In this document: positions 13,501-25,700 of the stretch, piece by piece
Position numbering within the stretch: position 1 is the stretch's first letter
Layout: each line of letters begins with the position of its first letter
Assembly (NCBI GenBank): GCA_023512835.1
Contig: CM042087.1
Span: forward strand, 48,511,682 to 48,575,681
DNA: 64,000 nucleotides
Source: Taxillus chinensis
Lineage: Eukaryota > Streptophyta > Magnoliopsida > Santalales > Loranthaceae
Direction: 5' to 3'
The notes under the pieces: generated by a model
Told to the model about the DNA's origin: nothing
The model's database searches: none
What the model saw: the letters and a program-made list of their open reading frames with translations, nothing else
Made by a program: the position numbers and the translations under genes

Positions 13501-14826
13501 CACTAAATTTATGCAAAACATTATTATATTAACTCCCCTGTACTTGAACCCTTGTTTGTACTTGAATAAAAACTAATAAAAAGCACCAAACTAAGATCAT
13601 TTAACTATGTAATTTCAAATATATATCAAGAACAACTTAAAAATCAATGAGTTAAAGTCTATCATGGATGTGTGCGTGTGTGAAGCCCAAATTTTGCAAC
13701 TTCCTCACTTTCTTGACCCAAGTCTCATTAATGGCACTTAAATTAATTTAAACAAAGATGCAATCTTCAATCAAATAGCTAAATAGGCCACACTTGAAAA
13801 TTAACACAATAGTTATTTTATACTCCAACTATCATGTCATCATTTATACACATGTATTTGAAGTAAAATAAATAGGTAAAATAATTTGGAGCTAAATAAT
13901 ATATATATATATAATATGATTGCCAAACTTATTTTCCATTTTATTCGGTTTTTTCTTTTGATAAAAAGTTATGCAATTCTCATTAAGCGATAACGATCCA
14001 TACTACCCTAGTAACATGTCCCAAACTAGAAGCTCCTAAATCACGAAGGATCTTTGGGTGTTAAGCTTGACACCACGCATTGTTGATAAGCACGTCAAGT
14101 TCGGTTCCTAAGTAGTATGATATACTTCATAAGTTAACATTTTCTATCACATTAAAGCTCGCTTTTTTAAATAATAATCATAAATGATACATTTTATGCT
14201 CTCTCCTAATAGATTATTCTCTATTTTTCTTTTTAGTGCACAAGTTTATCTTATGTAAATCCCAATTGCAAAAAAAACTTCAAATAATAGTATGAATAAA
14301 TGTAATGATATATACAATAATGTCAACATGAAACTTGGTCTAGATTGGCTAAAATACGAGGTTGACGCGACATTATGGTCAAAGTGTTATTCTTGGTTGA
14401 ATTAGCTTGATCAAAACATCCTTATTGGACAAAACTCCCCACTTTGGATTAAAGTTATAGTCGAATTGGACTCTCAGTTGGTCAAAGCATGTTTTCTCCT
14501 AGTCGATGCGTTATTTTTGATTGAATGATAGGTTGATACATGTCTAATATGGTCAAAGCATGTGTTTAAGTAGTTGAATCGTGTCTTTCTATGATGTAGC
14601 TTGTTATTTGCTAGAACATATATAATGGAAACCCTAGTTTTCATACTTACTGTTAATATTAGTATATTATATTTTTGTTGTGTGATTGGCTATTGTATAT
14701 TTATACAACTGATGTTTTAACACTTATCTATCTTATGGCTAAAGTGGCAATGGTTGTATGACAAATCATTCGTTACGATGACATTCAAAGTTTGTTGTTT
14801 TGTTTCCTACTTAATTGTTTTGTGCA
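10506..14826. other. gene-free AT-rich DNA
   Basis: About 4.3 kb. The first 150 bp contain the cupin gene promoter and leader. The rest is very AT-rich with many homopolymers. Around 12953-13260 a phrase built on tcgaccaccctttggtcaa recurs four times in diverged form (about 12965, 13033, 13139 and 13250), perhaps an old LTR. No protein-like frame longer than about 70 codons looks real. No gene is called. Confidence 0.5.
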
Positions 14827-15599
14827 CAATGCTGACACCAAGGCTAGGCAACCAAGGCCTGTGCCTTGGGCCTCCAAACTTGGCCCAAACCAGGGGTCCT
14901 ATCTCACTGGCCACGACCTATCTTCACGTAGCCTCTCTTATCACGTATCCTACCTCTTACGCTCCATCAATCATGACTCACCAGTCCATCACATCGCACC
15001 ACCATAGCAAGGAAGCTGCTTGAAGGATCATTGATGAGAGCTGTCTTCCATCGCTTATTGGCGAGTACGTAATTTTTTAGCAAACCCAGAAGCTGAATCT
15101 TCTCTTTTCTAGCCAGAGGGACCATGGCTGGTGTATATTAGAGTAACCGGTTCATTAAATTTATTTTTTAGTTCCATTTTCTCTTTTAAGTTGATTGATG
15201 CGACCATTTAAAAAGACTTAGTAGTTTGTTTTGGAAATTTTATCTTCAGGCTAGAAATGTAGAATTTGGATCCATTTCTCATGTTAGATGAGTTCGCGAG
15301 TAAAACATAGTGATTTTATGATTTTTCTTTTGCACTTACTATTTATTCAAAGGGATTTAGAATTATGAATTTAGTTTTTTTATGCTATTGTATCTCTATT
15401 AGATTTCTTGATCATCCACACAGAGGTTCTTGATCGTCGTTTAAGCTTAAGTTTTGCCATTTGGCAAGTTTTAAACTGTTACATACATGTTAGAAGTACA
15501 TATCATGTAAATACAATATATTATTGTTATAGGCTATAAGGGTTTTATTTTTATGATTGTCTTGGGCTCCCTATATTTCGGGCCGGCCCTGTTTGTGCA
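14819..15599. mobile_element. possible non-autonomous hAT-like element with 8-bp flanking repeat
   Basis: The 8-bp word tttgtgca occurs at 14819-14826 and again at 15592-15599. The 765 bp between them starts with CA and ends with gggccggccctg, a right end of the kind seen in plant hAT-type elements. An 8-bp target duplication is the hAT hallmark. The left end (caatgctgacaccaaggc) is only weakly complementary to the right end, so terminal inverted repeats are poor. No transposase is encoded. The GC-rich left 180 bp differ from the AT-rich surroundings. Confidence 0.35.
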
Positions 15600-15940
15600 T
15601 AATAATTACATAAAGTGAATGCTGACACAACGAAAGGAAATTCCTTTAATTAATTAATAGTCACAACATAGGAACAAATTAGGTGAAATTGTTTTTCTAG
15701 AATTATCTCCATATGGTATAGTTAATCTTTTAATTTCTTTAGTTTAAATTAGATTTAAAAAACAAAAAGTTGCTAAGATATATGTTACCATTCTAATGCA
15801 TGTATATAGATAAAAAAATTGACTAAATGAATTAATTGAGTTTTTTAATTAAAGAGACAGTTTATTAAATTAAAAAACAAGTACAAGAAGGGCAGAGGAT
15901 AGTCATACCTAAGGAATGAAAGTCGAATGTTAATGTATTA

Positions 15941-17296
15941 GGTCATCTTCAATCCATTAGCAAAAGTAAAAGTAATAACAATTTTTAGCTAAAAATCATC
16001 TCCAATGTATTCGGTAAACCATTAGCAAAAGCGGAAAAAAAGAAGAAGCAAAATATAACTTTAGCTTTAGCTTTTGTTGATGATGTCAACTCGGTCTTAA
16101 TTGACATCTACCTTTTCCCCCTCCCCTTGCCCGTCACCCCCCAAGCCCATACTCTCTCTCATACCGATCTCAGGTATGCCCTGTTTTCCTCGTCACTTGC
16201 CCCTCCTCCTCCTCCCTCTTTTCCCCCCGTCACACCTCCTACCCCATCCTCCCCCATTGCGTGCGCCCCCGCCCCAAGCCCCCCCCCCCCCTCCCTCAAT
16301 CCCTCCCTCCCTTTGTCGTGGAGGCTCCTTCCTCCCTCCCTTCCCTGTCGCGCCACCCCCGTGCATCCCTTCATCCCCCAATCGCATCACCCCCGGCCTC
16401 TCTACCTCCCCGCTTGTGCCGCCTTGTACATCCCTCCTTCCCCCAATCGTGTCACCCCCCTGCCTCCCTTCCTCCCCGGTCATGCTGCCCCGTGCCTCCC
16501 TCCCTTCCCTGCCACATCATCTCCAGTCTTCTCCCGCCATAGCAAAATAAAATTGAACAAAAAATAAATGATAAAGGGTATATTAGAACAAATAAAATTT
16601 AACCAAAAATATAACTAATGCAAGATTGAAATAACATTAGTTAAAATAATACTATAGCAAGCAAAAAATAACTTTAACTAATCATTTTTAAATTTTAGAC
16701 TAGCTAAATTAATTAGCAAAATTAATATTTAACTTGATACAGTAAAAATTTAGCTAATGATACTCCAATGATATATCATTTATTTTTTTGTTAATTATTA
16801 TTGTTTCCAATTTATCCTATTCTTCTCAAATTTCAAATCCCTAATGTCAGCACACCAAATCCCTAATCAATGGTCATTCGCACAGTAGGAGGAGGAAAGG
16901 GACGATGGCCATTCGCGCAATAGGAAGGGGAGGGGATCTGACGGGGGGAGGAGGAGGGAAGGGGATCTGAACGGCACGCAAGGAAGGGGAATAGAACGGC
17001 ACATGGGGGAGGAGAACAGAACGGTGCTGCGGGGGAGACAATCTGAACAACGCACAGGGGAGGGGAACTGAACGGCGCACGGGGGAGGGGGGGGACTGAA
17101 CGGCGCTACATGGAAGGGGATTGGAACGGCGTGCGGGGGAAACCAAATGGGCTAAGTCATATTAGGAATATTTAAAAAAAGGGTGAAACATGACAACTCT
17201 AGCTAAAACTAAAAAATTATCTATATTTACATAATTTTTTTATATAACTACTAAGTTAAATAATACTATAGGCATAACAGCTCATGGGAGATGGTC
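15941..17296. mobile_element. MITE/transposon-like element with two GC-rich low-complexity cores
   Basis: The left border (ggtcatcttcaatccattag) and the reverse complement of the right border (gaccatctcccatgagct) match over the first dozen or so bases, giving short imperfect inverted ends. Internally, phrases such as ttagctaaa and ctccaatg recur. Two strand-biased cores interrupt the AT-rich arms: a C/T-rich one at about 16105-16540 and a G/A-rich minisatellite at about 16890-17145. No transposase frame is present; the Pro-rich frames across the first core are low-complexity artefacts. The superfamily is not assignable by eye. Confidence 0.45.
16890..17145. repeat. G/A-rich minisatellite, unit about 30 bp
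   Basis: About eight diverged units are built on gaacggcgcacgggggagg with variable purine fill. Units are recognisable by gaacggc(a/g) at about 16968, 16995, 17019, 17068, 17098 and 17124. G-runs of 4-8 on one strand make G-quadruplex or R-loop formation conceivable. It lies inside the element at 15941-17296. Confidence 0.6.
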
Positions 17297-17893
17297 TAAC
17301 TAATATTTTTAAATTTTACTCAGGTAAAAAATTTTAAATATCATATTCGCATGTTAACATTTAATTACCAATAGATTATTTTTCGTACCAAATCAATTAT
17401 TTTTCGTGTCTACAAATAAAATAAAAGCTTGTTAGCGATGGGCACACTGCCTGAAGTCAATCTCAACGCTTTGTCTGTTGCGGATTTGAGCTGACGTTAC
17501 GGCGACACGAGGGCGGTGGGAAAAAAGAAAACCCAAGGGACGACACAAAAGAGTGAAAGGATTGGAAGTCTTTGAAAGCCTATGATGAGATTGGGAATCG
17601 GGTCGTCCCCTCCACCCAAATAATACGCACACACACACACACCAACCCAAAACCCCCTCTGTTTTCAAACCTTTTTTATTACCCACAACACAAATGCGCT
17701 CCAGGCATTAGGGTTTGGTGGCCGTAACGTAACCAGTAGTTGTGAGTCGCTGCTGCTGCTGCTGCTGCGATCGATTCTTGGCTTATCGTTTCGTCGCCGC
17801 AGTGCCGCTACTAGTATTTAATTTGAGGCTGTCAATGCCATTTGTTGCTCTCTTTGCCAACAAGCATTCATTGATTCAAACCCAACGCTATCC

Positions 17894-20800
17894 ATGTCTT
17901 GGGCTACCCCTGAAGACGTCTTTCTCTCCACGTCTCTCGCCGCCTTTCTCGACAGTAAATTTCTTTTTTGTTTTATTCTTTGTGTCTCCATCTTTCAATT
18001 ATCTGCTTGGACTAATTTTGGGTTTTGATAATACGAGGACTCCGAATAGAATTCGATCGCATGATCGGATCCGTCTGTTGTAATTTGATCCTGCATGCAT
18101 AATATTATTAATTGTTCATCCTCTGCTATGTGTTTTGTCACTTAATTCTGCTAGAGATATGCTTTGGTGGGGCTTGAAAAAAGAGGCAGTGCGCTTTAAG
18201 AAAAAAGTAGTTCCTATCAAAACATGTGAGTTTAATAAAGGATGTGCACTCCAGATGTAACCAATGTTAGAATTGGTGGTGCATGAACGGATGCGTTTCC
18301 TATTATAATAGGGGTACATCTAGGGTAAGCTTTGAATCCTTCCTCTTTGCATTAGACAAGATAACCAAAAATATTTGGGAGGATATACTGTGGTGTATAT
18401 TGTTTGCTAATAATATTGTTTTGATCGATGAGACCAAAGAATGGATTAAAAAAATTAGAATTGTGGCAACAAACTCTCGAGGCTCTAGATTTTAAATTAA
18501 GTTGATTGAAGAAACGAATATATAGAATGTAAGTTTCAGACAAAACAATAACAAACAAAATATTATTACACTTGATTACCAGCAGATACTACTCTTAAAA
18601 GATTTTAAATCCTTAGAGTTAATAATTCAACGAAATGGAGAGTTTAATGGTGATGTCAACCATAATATAATGGAGAATTGCGATAAAAGTTTTGTGTGAG
18701 TGAAATATGTTACTACGTTTAAAAAGAAAATTTTATAAGATGGTTGTTAAACTTTTTTTGTTATATGGAACAGAGTGTTACGTTAACGAAAAACAACATT
18801 TACAAAAGTATAGTGTTGATGAAATGTGAATGTTAAGATTAATATGTGATAAGATTAGAATGGATAAGCTTCGAAGTAAGAATATTCGTCATATCGTTGG
18901 AATAACTTCAATTATAGAATAGATGAGAAAAAATTATTTAAGTTGACTTGGTCATTTAAGACCTAGGCTAATGCATGTACATGTTAGGAGATTGTTGAAG
19001 ATTAACATTGAACGAGATATAAAATTGAGGAGAAGATCAAAAATAATTTCAGTGGAGATGGTTGCAAAAGATTTGAACTTGATAGATTTCAAAGGAAATA
19101 TGATTATGGATAAGAATGTTTGAAAGAGAAGTATTCGTTTTTTGAATTCAATATAATTTTTTTATTTGTCTTGATTTATATAAAGCTGATTCCATTATTA
19201 GGATTAAGGATTATTAGTTTGATTTGGTGTGTGTGCTTGTTGGTTTGGAAGACTGCCATGTCATAATATATTAGTAAGGGAGATTAGAAAAAACAAAAAA
19301 CAGAAGGGTATGGTTTTTTTGTTCTTTCATAACTCTTAAACATTTTTTTTTGCTTTTTGTTTCAGTGTCTGCATTACTGATTCACAATTCACCTTAACTC
19401 CCAAAGTATAGCATGTCCCAAACACGTATAGTAACACCAATACACTTTACATTTTGCTAAGGTCTTCCTAGCAATAATATTTATTGTTCATCTTCTACCA
19501 TTGCTTCATTTACAAAAAAACGACTAAATAAAATAGGACTACTCACCCCTCTGTGTATGTGGCAGAGAAACTTCTCATCTTGTTGCGAGATGGGCGAAAA
19601 CTTTTGGGGATACTTCGTTCTTTTGACCAGTTTGGTATATCTCTACTCTCTATGATATACTACTGATATTTAATGAGCTTATGCTCTTTCCATGGTAATG
19701 ATCACTGACCTCTGTTCTCTTCTTATGCATAGCAAATGTGGTTCTTGAAAGTGCCTGTGAGCGGGTTATTGTTGGCGACCTCTATTCTGATATTCCCTTA
19801 GGATTGTATATAATTCGTGGGGAAAATGTCGTCTTGATTGGGGAGCTGGTATGACTCATCTTACTTGAAATTATGGTATTTGACCATTATCATTGTACTG
19901 TTGCGGCTTTCCTTTATGTGCTTTAATGTTACTCATCCTTCAGGACTCGGAGAAAGAGGAGCTTCCATCTCATATGACTTGTGTTTCAACAGAAGAGATT
20001 AAAAGGGTAAAGCTCATAGTTTTTTCTACTAGTAATATAAGAATATCTGTCTTGACGTTTCAAGTCTTCTTGGTGAAGATGTCATGTGGCCCTACTGGCT
20101 GATTGGATATTCAAATGTCTGTCGATGGTTCATGGATGCCATAATAAATACACCAGCTTGAGAGAAAAACAACTTTAGTCTTGTGCTGAGCTGAGTTAGC
20201 TGAAAGCCCAATGCTTCTCCTTTCTTACCCATGTAGCTTAGGCTAGATTCTGTTTTTTTTTTTTTCAATTTATATGAAGCATTTTGACAATCAAAGATTT
20301 TTTTAAAAATTATTCATGCTTTGTTTTTAAAGTAGCGACCAATAACATTTATGCCATTCCTAAAGGATGCATTTGAAAATAATTGAACCACATTGTTTAG
20401 GGTTCTCATCCTTGAACCCTGAACAATGGATTCTCCAACCGGACCAATCCTCATCCGTTGGCCTAGGGTTCAATTGGGTTACTGGACCCTAATCTTGATT
20501 GACTGAACTGTGAACCCTGCTCCCTACTCTACCTTTGATCTTGAAAGGTTCAAAAGTTATCGAAGAAGGTTCTTTGAGCATAAGATTTTTCAAAATAATT
20601 CTCCAACCTATGCACTCTGAAGTGAGTTGCATGTTTGTGAGATGTGTATGTATATCATGAAGATTTCTTCCCCACGATTTACTTCTTATACAGCATTTTT
20701 TTCCTCTATTATATATGGAACTTCTTTTGTTTTAGAAATCGGTCTTCTTTTGTAGAAATTTTAGTAATTTGGTAGAAATCTAGGCTTTGGATTATTTTTC

Positions 20801-20917
20801 AAAGTATTCCTTATATCAATCACATTATTTTCTTTATAGGCTCGGAAGGCCGAAAGGGATGCTACAGACCTTAAGGGCACCATGAGAAAGAGAATGGAGT
20901 TCCTTGATTTTGATTAA
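17894..20917 (+). CDS. LSM1: LSM1, Sm-like subunit of the cytoplasmic LSM1-7 mRNA decapping-activator complex
   Basis: Five exons, 17894-17954, 19566-19634, 19733-19848, 19944-20006 and 20840-20917, join in phase to 128 aa, the length I recall for plant LSM1. The protein starts MSWATPEDVFLSTSLAAFLD. The Sm1 motif follows at about residues 22-54 (KLLILLRDGRKLLGILRSFD, then ANVVLESACERV), and Sm2 at about 66-82 with the conserved Arg72-Gly73 (LYIIRGENVVLIGEL). The C-terminal tail is RARKAERDATDLKGTMRKRM, ending EFLDFD. With LSM2-7 it forms a ring that binds the 3' end of oligoadenylated mRNAs and promotes decapping and 5'-3' decay in P-bodies. Intron 1 (1.6 kb) holds a LINE remnant. An out-of-frame ATG at 17835 lies 59 bp upstream of the start and would matter if it is transcribed. 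Confidence 0.95.
18150..19155 (+). mobile_element. degenerate LINE (non-LTR retrotransposon) ORF2 fragment in LSM1 intron 1
   Basis: Sense to LSM1. Scattered over frames are phrases typical of a plant LINE reverse transcriptase: LWWGLKKEAV, then FPIIIGVH, then LFALDKITKNIWEDILWCIL, FANNIVLIDETKE, LELWQQTLE, LLYGTEC, LSWLGHL and a C-terminal VEMVAKDLNLIDFKGN. The catalytic FADD-type box is replaced by FANN. There are several stops and frameshifts, so the copy is dead. No poly(A) tail or target duplication could be fixed with confidence. It accounts for most of the unusual length of this intron. Confidence 0.72.
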
Positions 20918-22704
20918 TCACCCTTTTTCAACAAAAGATTCTGCTTTGGTATTTGTTCATATCAGGCGTTCAATTATTAATTTATGCAGGTTAGTTGAAA
21001 TGGGGAAAGGGGATTGATTGTGTTAGGGGGGACTGTTTTTAATCACTTTCTCCCTTCATTTCCCCATTACCCCAATTTCACCCGGCTCAGGAAGTAGTAC
21101 TATACCATTGTGCGCTTCTGAGGCCGAATTTGACAGGGTTGGGTTGCCCCTGTTGCAGTCTCCAATGTCTGAAAGATCTTTTGGATTAATGATATTTGAA
21201 TTCTGTTCAAGTTTATTACTGCTAGTTTGTACGTTTAAATCATCCTAGATTGTAGATGATTCACGATCTTGCTTCGCCCCTGGTTTAGATGATTCACAAT
21301 CTTGCTTCGCCCCTGGTTTTTATCAAGTGTTGTTGCAAGTGGTTCAGGTTGCTGATGCATTTTCTGTATTTTCTCCATGCTCCACACCCTTAAGTGGTCA
21401 CCAGACTCACCACTTCATGTTGCAGGACATAGATAAGTTTCCAACATTAATGTTGGTGTGTCGTAACTTGGAATTGGTTAGGGTTTGGAAATGACTTGTT
21501 TAGTGAGCTTGTTTTCTGTGTTTTCATTTTTAAAAAAATACTAGTTGTTTTTTGAATATAAAAAAAATTAAAAATTAAAAATAATAAAATATTATTTTCG
21601 ATTTTGAGGATTACTAAAATAAAAATATTATTATTATTATTTTTAGTTTTTATTTTCTGTTTTTGAAAATAATTATTATATTATATTTTGAAAACAAAAA
21701 AACACTAAGCAATTCATATTCAACATTAAATAATTGATTTCATATATAATATAATATAATAATAGAGTTAATATAATTTGTATGCTCTTTAAAGTTTTTT
21801 ATTTTCTATAAATAGAAAGTTAAACTTAAAAATTTCACTTTAATAAGTTTTTTATTTTACTATTTACAAATAAAATTTACTATATTAAGAGTATTTCTGC
21901 TATAATAATATTTAATTTAAGTCTTTTCAGATGTGTAATTATAGTAAAAGAGTTATATAAATATAAATGTGTAAGCCTTTCACCCTAATTTTTTTTAAGT
22001 ATTTCTAATATGCCTTTAGCTCTATCACATTCCATCGTTTTCCTCCATCACCGTTCGATCCCCCCTCCCCATGCGCTCGCCGTTCTTGTTCAAAAATGCG
22101 TTGTATTCAAAAATGGAGACTTGTTCGGGTTTGGGCTTACCAATCGAATCTAGGCCTCTTTGTTCGAATTTGGGATGTCTAGTTCAAATCTAAGGTTGTC
22201 ACCGGTGTGGTTTGTCTAAACCAGACTTTACTTCTCTTCAACTCGAGGTTGCCTGACATGTAAACAACTTGTTTAAAACTCGCTCGGTTCCCCTGCCCCC
22301 AAGCGCCGTTCGTTTTATATAATATTACATATATATATATATATATTATTCTCTCTCTTCCCTCTTCCTTCCTTCCTCTCTTATTGATTTTTTTATTATT
22401 TTAATAAAAATAAAAATAATTATTGAAGTTAAGAGTAAAAAAATTATCTTTACATCTCGTGAAAAAAAAAATACAACTAACTAATAGTTCCTTGGACATT
22501 GCCAAATATATAATGAATACCAGTCCAATAATATACCTAAAAAAGGCAACCGATTTGGGGCTGCTCTTTATTATCAGTCTCACGATTTCAATTCAGGTAC
22601 GCAATTATTTAAATTTGCATATCCTCAAAAATCTGGATCACTACATCTGAGTGGGCCAAAGCTTGTTTTAGAAATTTTCTACTACCGTGTAGGAAGAATA
22701 ATAA
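20918..22704. other. convergent intergenic region between LSM1 and COQ9
   Basis: This region carries the 3' UTRs of LSM1 (plus) and COQ9 (minus), which end facing each other. A direct repeat containing gatgattcac(a/g)atcttgcttcgcccctgg lies at about 21255-21320. An AT-rich segment at about 21503-21707 has loosely inverted ends (gttttctgtgttttca against ttttgttttcaaaa) and may be a MITE. An (AT)n run is at about 22329-22347. No gene is seen. Confidence 0.5.
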
Positions 22705-25700
22705 TCATCCCCTAAAGACTTGCTTCATGAATCCTTGCAATGAGTTCCCCATGCCAGCGCCAACAGCTTCTGCCAAATACTTTGCCTGTACAGTTTTCGC
22801 CACGGTAAGTGTGGCTACACAAGCCCGAACCAAAAAATAGACCCATAAAACATTATAATTCAGAAGAACAAAGAAACCAAGGAAGACTACCTCTTGAATG
22901 GTCTTCTTCAATTCAAAAGCGTCTCTAATGCGGTCAGCCAGGAAAGCCCATGTATCACGGAAATCTGCCATTTTTTTTTTTTTTTGCAAAGCTTCACAAT
23001 CAATTAAATTAAATTTATCGGATGAATGCATCATTGCCTGTACCAATTTCATTAGTGTTATTTTTCCTATATATTCAATGTGGCTGGGTTCCTGTATAGT
23101 AGCATTATCTTTCATGCGTGCCTTAATACATTTTTACTCAGTTTCAGAAATAGGTAACCAGGTCTAAAAAAAAAAAAAAAAAAAAAAACGAATTCACATG
23201 CAGTCATGTAAATTTTTGTTAACAGGTGATCCACCAAGTTCATGGGAAAAGTCCAGGAAGGGCATAGAAAAAGCATGCATGAAACAAAAGGAAGACAAAC
23301 CTGGGGAACTGTCTGTTAGCATGTACACCTCAGTTGTTGAGTATATTCCTGCCAGGACAGTACGCTTGACATACCAATCAACATCAGAGGCCTCATCCCC
23401 CACAGCATGCCAAATCTCATCAACCAGCAATGCCCGCTGCTTAAAACTCGTAGGAACATTCATTGGCTGGGCCTGCACATATAATTCTTATACAAAGGTT
23501 TAGGGTATAGCTGAATCCCAACAATTTAGGGTAAGTTAAGAGCAGCATACTTGGATGCTTAGAGCTTGTGGCCACTTTGATATGTAGGGAGCATACATTT
23601 CTAAACAAAACTTCACAAGCCTTGAAACACGATCACTAGGTATCAAGCTTCTTAACTCCTCATCTGAATCATTTTTATCAATGAGCTTTTGCAAGCACTC
23701 ATCCATAAAATACTGAACAGATAAACCACAAGATTAGAGAAAGTCTCATTCCTAGTAGGGAGATGAGTGCAAAGGAATACAAGAAGCTTCCCGCAAAATG
23801 TAAAATGCAACATGCAAAATCATAATATAGCCACTAAGTTAAAGAACCATCTAAAGGCATGGATAAACTACGAGCAACAGAAAGCCATCCATTACATTCA
23901 AGATTACAGCATCTAAACTATCAAGTAGCTGTTTTTAGGAATTCAATTGGGATGGATGTTGTGTGAATCACGATCTAGGATCCATGCTCCATATGATCAT
24001 GGTAATTAAATAAAGGAAATGCTGAAAGTCTGAAACATAATGATACTTCAACAGAAACCATTATCCGTGATCTAGGAGTTGAGCCTGTTAGTGAGCAATT
24101 CAATGTTAAGTTCACTACAGAATAATAAGTACTTTTAAGTTGCCTCCTAGTGGCTAGTGTTATAGCCACATCCAAAAGAGATAGTAGCAAGGCAATGACC
24201 CAACAAAAGAGTTAAGTAAACAAACTACTTTTCCTACCCTGACTCCCTCTGGTGTGGCCCCAGTCGCACCATAAAGGAGTTTGTCATGGACCAGCCCGTC
24301 CCTCCCTACCTCTTTGCTTTCACAGTTGGCATGATCGGCTTCCAAGAGCCTTCCTTAGGACCAGGGTGTTCACCAATGTCACCCCCGCCATGCTGGATGC
24401 TGCCACCAAGGAGTTTGCTGGGACATAGGGCATTATCCAGCAAAGGAGAGGCAGTTGGGTTGTTCGGTTGGGAGAGGTACAAGTGGACAGTGTTTGCTAT
24501 TCACCCTTTTCATAAGTTGGATAGTTTCTGATTTCATTTATCTCCATATGGCTATTTACTTTTTTTATAAGTAGTGAAATTTATTAAAAACCAAGTACAC
24601 CTGAAGTGCACAAGAAAGAGAATACAAATAGAAGACGAGAAAAAGCCCAAGTCAACCGAGGTTAAAAGGAACAAACAGAAATAACATCAAGAAGAGAAGA
24701 AAGAGGCAAATGCCCAGAGCCAACCAAACAATCCCCAAGGCACCGGAGAAAACAAAGTTTAAGCTCATCCAAGCGGCTTTCGCAACCCTGAAAGAGACGA
24801 GCATTCCTCTCCCGCCAGAGACACCAAAGAATGCAATGAGGAATGGCACGCCAGACCGCGGATGTGCGGCCCACCCGCCCCTGCCAGGGGGAGAAAAGCC
24901 CAAGAACACGGGGAGGCATCACCCAAGACAGACCAAACAACCCCAAAACGAAATCTCAAAGAAATCGAGCAACGGGACAATGAAGAAGAAGGTGATTCAC
25001 GGACTCCCCGGCGGCCTTACACATGTAACACCAACTAGGAAGTACCATCCCCCGCCGACGCAGGTTGTCCGCAGTCAAAATCCTCCCCAAAACTGATTGT
25101 CCGCAGGCTATTTACTAATTGTCCGCCGACACAGGTTGTCCGCAGGCTATTTACTAATCTGAAAAAAAAATGATTGCAATCACCGAAATTCTGAGATGAT
25201 GTTAGTGCACCGTTCACCATTTTGACATAGAAATTGAGTAAAATAGGAAAAAATGAGGTGCCAATTTCATTTTACTAATGTTTGCATCTCTTTTATTCTC
25301 TCTTTTATGTGTTCCTATTTCATTTATCTCCTAGAGGCCCGAATTGAAGTTCGGTGACTGACTGGTTAACAACCAAGTGATAACTTTGGTTCTACCTGCT
25401 CATGTTGCAGTGCACAGGTCTTGGCTCATGAGCTAGCTAACAGCCTGAACAGCATCGCAGCAGACGAATTCCATTTGTTGAATAAAGAGTATTTTGTAAT
25501 CGACACAGGAAATCATATTATTTCCTAAAGAATATTCGTGGGTTTATAAGTTTTAAACTGTGCTTCTAAAAAATAATTCTAATAATAGATTTTTTATACT
25601 ATTTTTTTAAATGTAATGTCAATTTGTTATATGATGATAAAAAAAGAAATTGAGAGTATTTTAGGCATTTACACTGAATTACATTCCTTTCCTGCCTTCT

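Larger units (their letters stand above)
15600..17893. other. gene-free DNA upstream of LSM1
   Basis: Most of this stretch is a GC-rich-core transposon-like element (15941-17296, listed separately). From about 17430 the sequence rises in GC content toward the LSM1 start. It carries a CA run (about 17627-17642) and a TGC repeat (about 17749-17768), which probably belong to the LSM1 promoter and 5' UTR. No gene other than LSM1 is supported. Confidence 0.5.

Noticed and set aside
13980..14125. Possible degenerate 5S rRNA-like sequence
   Set aside because: Only scattered short words (ttgggtg, gttaag, gtagtat) resemble 5S rRNA; the internal control region is not intact.
16101..16550. Pro/Ser-rich frames in the C/T-rich core
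   Set aside because: All frames and strands are open because of the base bias; no start context, splice signals or conserved motif.
17742..18083. 113-codon frame over the LSM1 leader and first exon
   Set aside because: It begins with GTG, encodes a Cys run from a TGC repeat and overlaps LSM1 in another frame; not a gene.
24710..25096. 128-codon plus-strand frame
   Set aside because: Antisense shadow of the LINE zf-RVT region on the minus strand.
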